DNA from: Nectonema munidae
Taxonomy: Eukaryota > Nematomorpha > Nectonematoida > Nectonematidae
Direction of reading: 5' to 3'
Assembly: GCA_030549495.1 (NCBI GenBank)
Contig: JAUIRK010001055.1
Span: 867,001 to 931,000, forward strand
Length of the DNA: 64,000 nt
The notes below the pieces were generated by a model that saw only the letters and a list, made by a program, of their open reading frames with translations, searched no databases and was not told the origin of the DNA. Made by a program: the position numbers and the translations under genes. Below are positions 24,627 through 36,059 of this stretch, in pieces; position 1 is the first letter of the stretch; each line of letters opens with the position of its first letter.

Positions 24627-25929
24627 GAATTTATTTGTATTAATATATCATCAATAAAAATTTAATCAAGATATTTAAGACTTAAATAGTAATGTAAATG
24701 GTTTGCTACACTTTTTATTTTAATTTTGCATACCTGTATTATTAATTTTGGGCGTTTTGAAATGGTGAATGACAGCAAAATTAGCATCCTCCTGGGCGGC
24801 ATTAAAGATAGGTAGCCCGCTGTATCAATGGCGTATGAAACAACCTTGGACCTAAGATTATTTTTATTTTGTCTTGATTCATCATAAAGTAGACGTCTAA
24901 ATTTAATCACGCATTACTTTCGTTTTCTATTTATTTTTCAAACCATATCGATTTTTATTAGAATTTTGTTGAATTGAAGTTTGTTCTTTTGTTAATAAAC
25001 GCCCCAGTACATTTAATTTTCACTTTTCACGTGTTTTAAACCAGGGTCCTTAGTGAAATAAAGTTCAATGAATTCTAAGTATGGTAAATTATTACATGTG
25101 TTGTGTAGAGTCGTTACTCAGTAGACAATTTTTGACAATGCTTTTAAACATTAAGTTAATGTGGAATTTGATGATTTTTTACTTTCTATAGCTCATATTT
25201 TTTCTTTTCCCTTCCATTTCCCAAATAAAACATATTTTTCTGCGTTTACTTCTGAAATAAATCGGCTAGATAGTTTTAAGTTCTAGTTTAAGTGTCAACC
25301 TAGAAATTAATATGCAATGAAATTGTTATATACTTTTTAACTTTTTTAGAATATCTTCAAATTTCTCAATTTTTTTTTCTATATTAAAAATAGCAAGTAT
25401 GGGATTATATTTAAATTAAAACGCCTGCATATCCTGGAGGAGGGGGCAAAAAAGCTTTCCGCCTCCCTCCAGTAACAAATTTGAATCCTCTTAATTCGAT
25501 ATCTTTTTTCAGTTATTTAAGACTTGTTTCGCTTGTGATTTGATTTTCGATATTTCTTTTCTTGTTTTATTGCGAAGACCTATTTGAAATCTATTTCTTA
25601 TATTAATTTCTGGTTCATTTGATTCCAATTTTGTTTTCTATAATTTAAAACCTTAAAATTTTATCTCTATTGACTGCAGTAACTGAACGCTAAATTAATT
25701 CTATTATGCTTTGATTATATTTTCCGAATATGCCAGAGCATTCAAACAATCAAACCGTTTATCACAACATTTCAAATTAATAGTACTTTTATTCAGAGAA
25801 ATTTATTTTCCTTTATTTTTTATCAATATTTCCTCGAATAGTTGGCAATGATTTTACACTTTCCCTCAAATTTATGTTAAATGAACTTATACGTATTTAA
25901 ATTATTTAAATTTTATACATTAATGTTAT
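24627..25929. other. Intergenic region with a dispersed repeat
   Basis: No gene is supported. About 25430-25890 resembles sequence in RACK1 introns (53570-54260, and weakly 51550-51680): shared blocks include TTTTCGATATT, AGACTTGTTT and TTGGCAATG in the same order, so it is probably an old dispersed repeat. A minus-strand frame at 24662-24910 is unassigned. Confidence 0.45.
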
Positions 25930-26725
25930 TGGAGATGTATCGGATATCCGCATATGCGAATCATCCGCAAAAAATTTTACATCCTCATCCGCGGATTTTT
26001 TTTTCATGTTAACATCCGCATTCGCAATTTAAAATCTTTACATTATAGCTACTTTTCTAATTTTTACATTATAGCTACTTTTCTCGATCCTAGATTCAAA
26101 AGTAAATTGTTAACCAATTTTGAAACAACAAATAAAGTAAAAACTTGAATTTATATGATGGGGATACGATTGATAATAGTAGCATAGAAGTAAAAAAATG
26201 AAGAAAAGTGCTAATGAAGTTAATACCTCTTTGAATGAAGCTATGGACTATATTCTAAACTCTAGTAGTGGCGAAGAAAACGAGAAAGAAAATGAATATA
26301 ACGAAGATTTTAATTAAGAAATAGCGAAGTATCAAAAAGAAAAGAGAATTGATTCATATAATTGCTTAGATTGGTGGAAAACTAAAAAAGAAGAATTTCC
26401 ATTTTTATCAAAAATTGCATGTCCTTCTGGCACTGTTCAAACCGAGCAGTTATTTAGCAGAGCCGGAAATATTTATACTGACAGAAGAAAGAGATTACTA
26501 GTGGAAAAAGTAGAAAATTTTTATTTCCTAAAAAAATTTTACAGGTAATTAATTATGATTATTTTAAATAAAATTTTCTAATTATTCTGATTTAGATTTT
26601 TTAACATTGGTAAAAACAGTTAAAAAGGGATTAAAATAGTAAGATATTGTAAAATATAAAACATAATTTTTTAAAAATATTTTATATCCGCGGATGTAAA
26701 AAAATTCACATCCGATACATCTCTA
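25930..26725 (+). mobile_element. Decayed hAT element (BED/Ac type), deletion derivative
   Basis: Terminal inverted repeats GAGATGTATCGGAT occur at both ends with TATCCGC/CCGCGGATA motifs inside. The flanking 8-mers aatgttat and gatattat match at 6 of 8 positions, an eroded hAT duplication. Inside, the plus strand keeps ATFLDPRFKSKLL (near 26070) and a hAT C-terminal domain: DWWKTKKEEFPFLSKIA, then QLFSRAGNIYTDRRKRLL (near 26450). The N-terminal half is gone and stops interrupt the middle. Confidence 0.8.
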
Positions 26726-28763
26726 GATATTATGTCTGTTGACATATTGATGCTAATGATAAATATTGATCATGGTTGTGGAGTAGCACCTTTTGAGAAG
26801 GACTCCGGTTTCATAAATACAGTAGAGTACAGATGTTTTCGGCCACAGCTAATATAGTTTTTCTTTACACTCTTTTGATAATTGAAATTTATTCGAATTC
26901 ATTCTTAATTCCAAAAAAACAAATACCCTATTGATAAGCAGAAGTCTTAAATCATCATAGAGATGGTGCAGAAAAAGTTACTCAACCAATGTAAGATGCA
27001 CAATGATTTTCGAATCACATTTTAGCATCTTATATAGAGTTTAGAGTTTCAAAAGAAACATTTTTTAGTTATGAAATAAAGTTGATCTAAGATGCTATGA
27101 AAATACACAAAGTAAAATATTGTAAAAAGTATATATTAAATGTAAATTCATCTTTATATTCCATATTTAAAAATCTCTGATATAATCTGACGAGTTTGCT
27201 ATGGCCAATGTTATGATGTAGAGACGAGCATGTGATTAAGTGCCATCCTAGATTAACTGCAGGGCGATGAATAGTCCATATCTAGCTAGCTTGGCTGTTG
27301 CTGAATAAGTTGGAAGTCTGGTTTCCACTGCTGTACATGGTGCTCTCATGGAGATGATTTCATTTTCTCAATAGCTGTGCTGATATTTGCGTAATATCAT
27401 GCCGTCATAATTGCTTCATTTACTGCTCACTTTCAATTCCGTCTGTCATAAACACAGGTGTCATAGCATTTCTTTTGTTGAAGACAGTATTGGTGTCGAG
27501 GTGTCAATGTCAAAATAACGGGAAGAAAGCATTGGAAAAATTAGTTATAATGAAAATTATATTGGATTGGGGTTGTCGGATAATAGAGTGTCCGATAAAC
27601 GAGGTAAGAATGAGTATTCTAATGCAAGCTTTTTTATAGGGTCTTCAGAAGACAGCCATTTTTGACTTTGGAACACCTATCATTGGACTGGCTCAACCAA
27701 TACTTTTGTTTCCTAACGGTCTACAAAAGACCTTCACTTGATTAGAGTATAGCATATCTGGCGATAAGGCTTTTGTTACGCATGCATTTGTTTTATTACT
27801 AGAGCATGCAAATATGAAAAGGCATTTGTGACCATTGATTTCATTAACTGGTGAAAAGCAATAAGAAGGGATAAGTGTTTTATTATATGCGATAAAGAGT
27901 GATCACTGTCTCCCATGTCCTAATGGGATAATTTCAAGCAAATAAAACCAGACGCATCTTGTTATAACTCTGTTCGCCAGTCTATTTTCGTCAAAAAGCG
28001 TAATTATTTGAAAATTTTCTATAAAATGTGAGATGTACTATCTAACTGTGGTAAATTTAGTTAATTTATCAAGCTCATGCTAGCTATAAATCTTACTTTA
28101 GAAAAATGCATGATGATTTTGTGAAAAGCTATAAATTTCCAAGTTTTGTCTTCCCAATCATGTGAAGAATTTTTTGGAGTTCTGGCCCAAAGCTTTATAC
28201 TAATAGAATCGGGAATGCACTTAAGATGAGTGTAAAACAATAGAGCATGTGAATAATTATCAATTTGTTGTCAGTATGTTAAGGAATTTGTTGTATGTGA
28301 GCAATCTTTTTCTCTTCTTGATCCAGAAAGAAATGACGCAATCACAATTACAACATAGTAATTCCAATCGATAAAATTTCTGCAATCATCCACAATTATG
28401 GTGGGATTGGGAACTAACGGTGAAAATGTAAAGTCGGCTAATAATAAAAGTGGTGTATTCATTGGACGAAAATTCTTTCATAAAATTTAAATATTAAAAA
28501 AATCCGCACTTTCCCAAATTTTAAGGATGCACGCGGAAAATATTTCTTTAAAATTCTGACAAATGGCCCCTCTTCTTATAAAACTCAAAAAAAGTTTTGA
28601 TGTATAAGGTGTTATTTTTATAGTCTTGGAATTTGTATTTTTAAGCTTTCTTTTAGTATATGAACTTTATATCTTTCTTTCAACTTTTTTTGTATAGAAG
28701 GGAAACATTTAATCGTGATTATTTTATGTTGATTTCTGGCTAAAACTTTAGTTTCGTTTTTTA
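26726..28763. other. Upstream region of symplekin, no gene seen
   Basis: About 2 kb without a supported gene. A segment near 27565-27605 (GTCGGATAATAGAGTGTCCG) resembles a pogo-type terminus, but no mate was found. No TATA-like promoter could be picked out with confidence in such AT-rich DNA. Confidence 0.5.
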
Positions 28764-31700
28764 ATGGATAATCCAGAAGATGATTTTATTTCATCTGATA
28801 AGAGCATAAATGAAACCATAGTAAGGTTGTTGAATGAAACGCAACTGTCATCAAGTGACAAAGAAAAACTTGTTAATTTGAATCAAATTGACAAACTGAT
28901 ATTTGACAAAGAACCAGCCTTGCTTGATAATTTTGTTTCTGAGGTTTTAGCCTTTTGCCATGAAAGATCCTCGGAAATAAGGATCTTTGTGCTAAATTTC
29001 ATTTCAAATGCTGTTCGAAAAGACAATGAGATATTATCTAAAGTAAGTGAAGTAATATGCATATCGTTGAATGATGAAAATTACTGCGTTAAAAAGAAAT
29101 GCATCCAAGTTTTGACAAATATCTATCCCATTATTTTCACGGTGCTTTCACAACTCAAAAAGTCAAATAACGACACACTTAAACAACTCTGCTTCTTCAC
29201 TGTCAACTTGAAAAAAACGATTCTAGATTATTTACAAAATTCCGACAATGATGGGGTTCGCACTCAAGTCATCAAATTTATCGAGTGTGCTATTCTGACT
29301 CAAAGTTTTACCTCCTACGATTCCGAAGAGTGCAAAAATGAGAGCTTTTGTTTGGATAATCTTTCTAAAAATCACCCCTTCCTTAAGTGCTACGAGTTGC
29401 AAGAAGAGAGTAGGGAGTTACTTTCTTGTCTGTTCACGTATACTACGTCTCTTTGTGTTTCTAGCTCCAATCTAAACACTCTTCTCGGAAGTCTCACTGA
29501 CATAGCAAAAAAACGACCTTACCACCTGGGAAAGGTTGTTACGACTTTCGAGGCTCTTCATGCAAATCTTCCCCCGACGCTGACGAAGTCGCACGTTATC
29601 ACCGTTAGAAAAGGCTTGAAAGCTAAACTTATATCTCTCGTGAAGCATCCCTCCAGCTCACAATATCACACTCAGATCACAACTCTACTGATAGATCTTG
29701 GCGCAAGTTATAGTGAAGTTAACAAGTGTATTCAAATGTCCAAAAAGCTTCTACTAGAACATAAAAAGAGGAAATACAGTTGCATCGATTTTTATGAGCA
29801 GTACACAATCGCTAAGCGTAGTGCTGCATGTTCCATGGAAAATGACAAAATTCAGAAGACGAAGCAACCTTCCCTCCAGAAAAATATGCCGTTTATAGAA
29901 GAGGAGCTCTCGCCAATCCACGTCTGCTTCAACGACCTAATTCCACGTTTGATCATTCCCAACGTTACAGATTTGGTATTAGTTTCAATGATGTTTCTAC
30001 CCGAAAAAATGCCATCAAACTTTGTGTCAACCTATACTCCCATTGCAGCAGCTGGGACAGAACCTCAAATCAAACATCTCGCCACACTTATTGCTTCTCA
30101 GCTTGTTTCTGCCAAACTAGTTAAAGATAGGGATCAGCTTGCTAAGATAAAATATGAAGATGCCAAGGCCAACGAAAACATCCTAGACATAAAGGATGAA
30201 AAATCGGTGTACAATAAAGAGGCTGAGAAGATTGCACAAAAGTCTATTGAGACGATTGTTGGCTTCAACTTCAACTCTCAACCCAATGACTTTGATAAGA
30301 AAGTTCAGGTGAAACTTCAAAACCAATTCCTTTTGCCGCTCCAAGAAACAAAATGGATGCCGAAAGGAACTTTTTCTAAACAGCCTTACAAATTTGAAAA
30401 ATTAAGTAAAGTTTTTTCTTCAAATGAAATTGAGTCTCTATGTCAGAGTACTATTTCGCGTATCATTGATGTGGATATCATCAGCAAATCAACAAAGTTT
30501 GTTAAATCACGAAATTACCTTTTGTCCTATTTTGCGACGGTGCCGTTCGGTTGTCAAAGTCTCAAAGATACTATTCTAGACTATGTTCTAGAAGATTTTA
30601 AGAATAATATAGATTTATCCATTTCAATGCTGTTTCAGCAATATGTAACAATGATGAAATCAACTGATCAAAGTAAACATAATAGGGAGTACAATAACCT
30701 ACTTATTCGCATCTTACAAGCCATTATTGACAAGCAAATGGAGTATTTGTTATTTAAACTTCTCTCTCAAGCTCCACTTTTGACGGAGAGTGTATTTGCA
30801 ATGTTGAAGTCCTGGATAAGCCCAAAAATCCATGTTGGATTATCACTTCTAAAGGAAATGTGTGTTTTCAGACCGAAGTATAGTGCCGATTTTCTTAAAG
30901 TCGTTCTGGAGTTGAGTTTACATCCTAAAAAAAACATCCAAACGCTTGCCCTAGAAGCCATATTCGATTTGTATCCTAATAAAAAGTTCAAATCCAATAT
31001 AGAAAAGTTTGCTTTGAAATACGTTGACTACTTAACTTTGCCAAAAATACCGGAAGAGCTCGCTACTCTCTGGGCTTATGAAAATTTCAATGAGTGGAAT
31101 GATGTTTTTGTGCGCTCTTGTTTACAGTTATTTCTCATTCTGCTTCCTTTAAATCAAAAAATGATTTTGCATTTGCCTTACGTCTACGTAAAAGCGAGCG
31201 ATGAAGTTAAACGAGCGATTTTGCGTCTCATTGAAAAGCCCATTCAGATAATGGGCTTTGATTCTCCCTCTCTTTATGAGATGTGTAGAAGTATGGTGAA
31301 AGGATCAGAAACCCTGATAACGCGTGTCGTCCACATTCTCACATCTTCGTCCCCTTCAAATATCGTTCCAGAACAAATATTGTCACTTGTTCGCGATCTT
31401 TATTCTAGCAAGAATTCCGATATTCGAATGCTGATTTCTGTCTTTCATGCTTTAACCAAAGAAGAGGTTGTCAACGCATTGCCATATATAGTTGTTCTTT
31501 CTCCCACCATCATCAAAGGGGCATTCTCTAAATTGTATTATCCAACATCTCAAGTGTCTCCTGCAACTTTGTTGATTCAACTGCATATGCTTTCTCCTGA
31601 AGACGTGGATATGCGGGGTGTGATTCGGTCAACTGGCATTTGCCTGTCAAACAAGGATGTGTACACAGAAGAAGTGCTCAAAGAAGTCATAAACACTCTT

Positions 31701-32246
31701 CTCCAAAAGCATCCTCTTCCCGTTCTCTTCATGCGTACGGTGATGCAAGCGTTGGTGCAGTACCCCACTATGTCGCCATTCGTGCTTCAAATTCTCCAAA
31801 AACTTGTTCACAAGGAGATTTGGACCCAGCCCAAAGTCTGGCTCGGCTTCATCAAGTGTTGTGAGCGAACAAAACCTGCTTCCTTTAATATTTTGCTTTC
31901 TCTGCCCTGCGTACAACTGCATCAGTGCTTCTCTATTTGTAAGGATTTGCGAGAATCTATCATGAATCATGTGGACTTATTGCCTAAACATCAGCGAATC
32001 AAAATACACAAAAATATTCTAGAAATTATTTACGCCAGTGAAAAGAAAGAACAAGTATTGAAAGATATGATGAGTATAGAAGAAGAAGGAGTCCCATCTT
32101 CAAAGAAGAAAAAGTATTCTACTTCTTCTCCCAGTGAAGACAAGAATCAGGATATAGACACCAAAAGTACCGATTTTGACGCCATCTTTGCTAACGACAC
32201 TGATGCTGATCTTACTGATTTTGGTGGTAGTCCTACTTATAATTAA
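28764..32246 (+). CDS. SYMPK: Symplekin, mRNA 3'-end processing scaffold (single exon)
   Basis: Symplekin is the scaffold of the cleavage and polyadenylation machinery (with CPSF and CstF) and of the histone pre-mRNA processing complex, and it supports the Ssu72 phosphatase. The frame has 1160 codons; human symplekin has 1274 residues and the fly protein is close to this length. The N-terminal HEAT-repeat region spans roughly residues 20-340 (SSEIRIFVLNFISNAVRK, TQVIKFIECAIL, PYHLGKVVTTFEALHANLPP). The conserved Symplekin C domain spans roughly residues 870-1065 (LSPTIIKGAFSKL, SPATLLIQLHMLSPEDVD, HPLPVLFMRTVMQAL, KVWLGFIKCC). The tail is acidic and low-complexity. There is no intron, unlike the intron-rich neighbours. 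The start MDNPEDDF is the first ATG before the conserved region. Confidence 0.95.
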   Translation: MDNPEDDFISSDKSINETIVRLLNETQLSSSDKEKLVNLNQIDKLIFDKEPALLDNFVSEVLAFCHERSSEIRIFVLNFISNAVRKDNEILSKVSEVICISLNDENYCVKKKCIQVLTNIYPIIFTVLSQLKKSNNDTLKQLCFFTVNLKKTILDYLQNSDNDGVRTQVIKFIECAILTQSFTSYDSEECKNESFCLDNLSKNHPFLKCYELQEESRELLSCLFTYTTSLCVSSSNLNTLLGSLTDIAKKRPYHLGKVVTTFEALHANLPPTLTKSHVITVRKGLKAKLISLVKHPSSSQYHTQITTLLIDLGASYSEVNKCIQMSKKLLLEHKKRKYSCIDFYEQYTIAKRSAACSMENDKIQKTKQPSLQKNMPFIEEELSPIHVCFNDLIPRLIIPNVTDLVLVSMMFLPEKMPSNFVSTYTPIAAAGTEPQIKHLATLIASQLVSAKLVKDRDQLAKIKYEDAKANENILDIKDEKSVYNKEAEKIAQKSIETIVGFNFNSQPNDFDKKVQVKLQNQFLLPLQETKWMPKGTFSKQPYKFEKLSKVFSSNEIESLCQSTISRIIDVDIISKSTKFVKSRNYLLSYFATVPFGCQSLKDTILDYVLEDFKNNIDLSISMLFQQYVTMMKSTDQSKHNREYNNLLIRILQAIIDKQMEYLLFKLLSQAPLLTESVFAMLKSWISPKIHVGLSLLKEMCVFRPKYSADFLKVVLELSLHPKKNIQTLALEAIFDLYPNKKFKSNIEKFALKYVDYLTLPKIPEELATLWAYENFNEWNDVFVRSCLQLFLILLPLNQKMILHLPYVYVKASDEVKRAILRLIEKPIQIMGFDSPSLYEMCRSMVKGSETLITRVVHILTSSSPSNIVPEQILSLVRDLYSSKNSDIRMLISVFHALTKEEVVNALPYIVVLSPTIIKGAFSKLYYPTSQVSPATLLIQLHMLSPEDVDMRGVIRSTGICLSNKDVYTEEVLKEVINTLLQKHPLPVLFMRTVMQALVQYPTMSPFVLQILQKLVHKEIWTQPKVWLGFIKCCERTKPASFNILLSLPCVQLHQCFSICKDLRESIMNHVDLLPKHQRIKIHKNILEIIYASEKKEQVLKDMMSIEEEGVPSSKKKKYSTSSPSEDKNQDIDTKSTDFDAIFANDTDADLTDFGGSPTYN

Positions 32247-32257
32247 CAATTATTTAC

Positions 32258-32263
32258 AATAAA
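32258..32263 (+). terminator. Poly(A) signal of symplekin
   Basis: AATAAA lies 12 nt after the symplekin stop codon, implying a very short 3' UTR. Confidence 0.75.
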
Positions 32264-33402
32264 CTTTTTCTTATACTTTACCATTTTCCTTCAATTGTAT
32301 AGCATTGCGCGTAATTACCGCCATGAACGCGCTAAAGTAGGCATGCTCTTTTATTACCATGTGCAAATAGTATACAGGGAAGCTTACCCGAACTTGGAGT
32401 ATGAATTTTCGCGTATTCCTACAACTGACGTGTCCAACTAAGAAAGAATTTTCACTTATGCCAATACGCCCTTATCCGAACAACTTCTTTGTCTCCGAAC
32501 GTGTTTGGATACTTGAAGTTCTACTTTATATACCAAATTGCCGGTCTAGTAATTAATGATTTCATTGCCAGTTAGAGTGATCAAAGATGCCAAATTGAAC
32601 TTAAAAAGTGACAATGAATTAGCGGCGTTTTCCAAAGCATAACGCAAACACATATATGAACCTAAAAATTGAAATATTAGAAGCTCATTTAAAAACTTCG
32701 TATGAACTGTTTCTCCTTTTACTATAAAATTCGTTTACCTTTTGAATTATATAAGTGGAATTTCTCTTGTAAGCTATGAGGTATTGTGGGGATTTGGATT
32801 TTCTTACGCTATCTTTCCATTTCACCACGCCAACCAACAATCGTTTCAATGTACAGACGTGCAGTCACTGCAATGTTGTGTATTTTTAAGCCATAGAAAA
32901 ATTCATTTCTTGATATAAACCTTTGAATACAATGTAAAATAAGGTTCAAACCTTTGTTTTATTCAGACTTCAAACCCTCAGTCTGGTTTATGAAAATGAG
33001 CAATTATAGAGATTCATTCCACCATCACATATAGGTAAATGTGGACAACCGTAGGATTGTCCGCATTCTTATTATAAAACTCGTCAAATAAAATATTCGT
33101 TGCGCGTAACGCGCCTCCCTCACAGCTCGACTTTCGATTCGGTCCCATCAATACCTCCCATGCTATCTATCTTGTCTTTAAAAATATTATTCCTTCTAAG
33201 CACTCAAAACTGCGCTTTTTAATTTTCTAAGCTTGAATTCGTATTGCACAGAACTCAGCTGCTCTCGAGCTATGAGTATAGAATGTTTGTTTCTAGATTA
33301 GAAATCAATACCTTGTAGTGTCAAAGCTATGTTCTAACTGTCAATCAAAATCAAAAATTAAAATTTTCACACTATCTGTAGTTAACCTTATAACTTATGG
33401 CC
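32264..33402. other. Downstream of symplekin, no gene seen
   Basis: About 1.1 kb with slightly higher GC in the first 300 nt. No open frame, repeat end or RNA gene was recognised. Confidence 0.6.
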
Positions 33403-33993
33403 CATGCATGGGCAACCTACGGTCCGCGGGCCAAACCGGCCTGTGAAGTCTTTTCATCCGGCCCCCAGAGAACTTTGATTAAAATCGCTTTCCCCAAAAT
33501 CATAGATTTTCAATAAAAAAATGTCACTATTTTGGAGTACTTATAACTGTGAGCAGCTGTTTATAAAAATGAAAAACAAAATCAAGACTGATGGATAAAT
33601 CATCTCGAAAATATCCGAAGAGTAGCCGCCTCCAGCATTTCACCAAATATTGAGAAACTTGTGAAGAAATACCAAGCTCAAATTTCGCATTAGAATAAGG
33701 TTTTGTTACCATTTTTCTCATTTGCCATTATAAAATTAATACACAGGCCGTTTCAATATATAGTTTTAATAAGTAATCTTGTTTTCATAACCTTTCTATA
33801 TAAAGCAGACCATATACAGATTGATAAATTAAAAAAAATCAGTAGTATAATAAGTGTATATATGTTTAGTATATATGAAAGTATAAGCGCGTATGCGTAC
33901 ATATTTTGTAAATCTATCATTAGTGCTCCTGGCCCTTACCAGTTTTTGGAAACATAATATGGCCCACATTTGGGCAAAGGTTGCCCATTCATG
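33403..33993 (+). mobile_element. hAT (Charlie-like) deletion derivative, 591 bp
   Basis: Inverted ends CATGCATGGGCAACCT and CATGAATGGGCAACCT, followed by ggtccgcgggcc, are typical of Charlie-like hAT repeats. Between 33530 and 33692 the plus strand still encodes the transposase C-terminus in pieces, CEQLFIKMKNKIK and then SSISPNIEKLVKKYQAQISH. No clean 8-bp duplication remains, so it is old. The interior from 33700 on is noncoding. Confidence 0.75.
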
Positions 33994-34119
33994 ACTACCT
34001 TGAAAATTTATAACTATATACACTTTTCAACGCATAACACTTTATATATTTAATTTTTTCAATAATCATGGCTACTTTTTGGAAAATCTAAATCAAAATT
34101 TTGATTGATGAGGTATATA

Positions 34120-34500
34120 TGTAATTAAATATTCTTTCAAATTTTACATAAAATATATGTTTTTATACTTAATCGGCCATTCTGGTTTCATTTCTGGACT
34201 CATTTTTTACATTTAGGATTTGAAAATACCTATAAGTGATAATCAAATTTGCAGTCTACTTCTAAAAATTGTATCCAAAAAGATTCATTTAAATTTTACA
34301 TGAAATATCTATTTTTATACCAAATCGATCATGCTGGTTTCATTTATGGGCTCATTTTTCGCTATAAGTTTTAATATATCTGTCAATGTCAAACAAATTT
34401 GCGGTTTACGTCTAAAAACTATCTCCAAAAATATTCTCTCTAATTTTACATGTATATGTTTTCATACCAAATTAACCATGCTAGTTTTATTTTTGAGGGG
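34120..34500. repeat. Divergent tandem repeat, unit about 145 bp
   Basis: At least three units recur with spacings of 142 and 147 nt, each containing TTTTACATGAAATAT-like, ATACCAAATC, CTGGTTTCATTT and AAATTTGCGG-like blocks in the same order. The same repeat occurs in RACK1 intron 1 near 58850-59160. A run of G followed by a run of C (34497-34535) adjoins it. Confidence 0.75.
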
Positions 34501-34599
34501 GGGGGGTGGTTTAAAGTGCCCCCCCCCCCCCCCATATTTTTCTTAGATATTAATACGTTTTATAAATATTTTTAATGTTACATTATATATTTCAACTAT

Positions 34600-34990
34600 G
34601 CTGAATTCAGTTATGATGTCCATTTTTTTTAAATCAAACATGTCAAAAAATTGATTTTCTCAAAAGGAAACATTTTATCCAAATAATTATGTAAAGTTTT
34701 TTTGCACATATATACCCATTATCAAGTACGCGGTGTTTACTGGTGATATTCCTTTTTTTTTTATGAAAATCAGTCAAACCTGACAAAAAATAATTTAAAT
34801 ATGACAGTCCATGTCAAAATTAAAATTTTTATTCTTATAAAAAGTTTTTTATACATATTTACTCATTTTTAAGTATGTAGAATTTAAATGGTGCTGTTCA
34901 TTTCTTATGAAATCAATAAAACCTATCAAAAAATGTATTCAATTTGTCAATCAATTTCAAATGTATAAACTTCAAAATAAATTTTACTTG
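34600..34990. repeat. Second divergent tandem repeat, unit about 150 bp
   Basis: Two to three degenerate units are visible: the segment around ACATATATACCCATTATCAA (34700) recurs near 34853 as ACATATTTACTCATTTTTAA, and the segments following TTTTATGAAAATCAGTCAAA are related too. The spacing is about 153 nt. It resembles no transposon end I know. Confidence 0.5.
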
Positions 34991-35147
34991 CAGTATTTCT
35001 CTGGTAATTATTTTCTTAATTTATTTAATAAACCAACTTTGGGTGTTTAATTCACTCAAAATATTTCATTTGTCAGTAAAATAAGTATCTCGGTAGGACC
35101 TCCATCTTTTTGGCTACACATTCGTTATCGGCTCGTAGTCTCTACAT

Positions 35148-35964
35148 CAGTGTTTTTCAACCTTTTTCGTGTGCGAAACCCTAAAAGCAAAATGAAAATC
35201 TCGGAAAATCTAGTTTTAAATTTTGGATAAAAAATAAAATAGATACATAATAATATACAAAACAAGTATAATTGTGTATATATTAGTACATTGTACAACA
35301 TTATTAATTAAATCATTTTGTTAGCAATAAAGAAAAAGTTCAAATTTAATTTTTTTATTGGAGCATCAAAGATGAAAAACTCCATGAGAAATCTGAGTCT
35401 GATGACTACGACATAGTTCTTTGATCTTTGGTCTGGTTTTTGACAAACAAACACGAATTTCATTTTCAACTAACAATAGTTGTGCACGCTTTTTGTTTTT
35501 AATAGTTGTAAGAGCTGAAAATGCAAATTAACATAAATATGAAGTCCAAAATTGCAGAATAATAATAATGGCTTTTTTGGCAATTGCAGGGTCTCTTTCT
35601 ACTAACTGCCAAAATTGATCAAGAGTGAGCTAAAATACTTGCAAGCTCTTCCTCTTCTTTTCATTTCATACAATATATAAATGTTGATCCTTGATTCAAA
35701 AAAATTTAAATCCAAATAAAAACTAAAAAAAAATAGCTAATAAAAAAACAAAAACAATATGAATAGCTTGAATTACAGGCACTAAAAAAACTTTTATATC
35801 ATAATGAATGGAAGTATATCGTGATAGCAAACGGGATTTATTTTTGGTATTTTATATATCAGATCTATCATAAAAAAACAGAAGATGAAGAACCAAACTT
35901 CGAAATCGCGGAACCCTCAGACTATTTTCGCGGAACCCTTAGGAACCCCGGTTGAAAACCACTA
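35148..35964 (-). mobile_element. hAT (ZBED5-like) deletion derivative, 817 bp, 8-bp duplication
   Basis: Perfect 8-bp direct repeats CTCTACAT (35140-35147 and 35965-35972) flank 15-bp ends CAGTGTTTTTCAACC and TAGTGGTTTTCAACC. The minus strand at about 35388-35630 still encodes a hAT C-terminal domain of the ZBED5 kind: LTLDQFWQLVERDPAIAKKA, then FSALTTIKNKKRAQLL and NEIRVCLSKTRPKIKEL. Everything upstream of that domain has been deleted. Confidence 0.88.
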
Positions 35965-36059
35965 CTCTACATCATATCTTCTATACTTTACAGTATGTAA
36001 TTTTGCTATTCATTCTATTATGATCCCTTCTTGGTTGCTCTTTTTTCAATAGAAATAAT

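Noticed and set aside
27540-27610. Pogo-type terminus upstream of symplekin
   Set aside because: A single short motif without a partner end or transposase trace.
31577-31970. Minus- and plus-strand frames within symplekin
   Set aside because: They overlap the conserved Symplekin C domain in other frames and have no recognisable domain.
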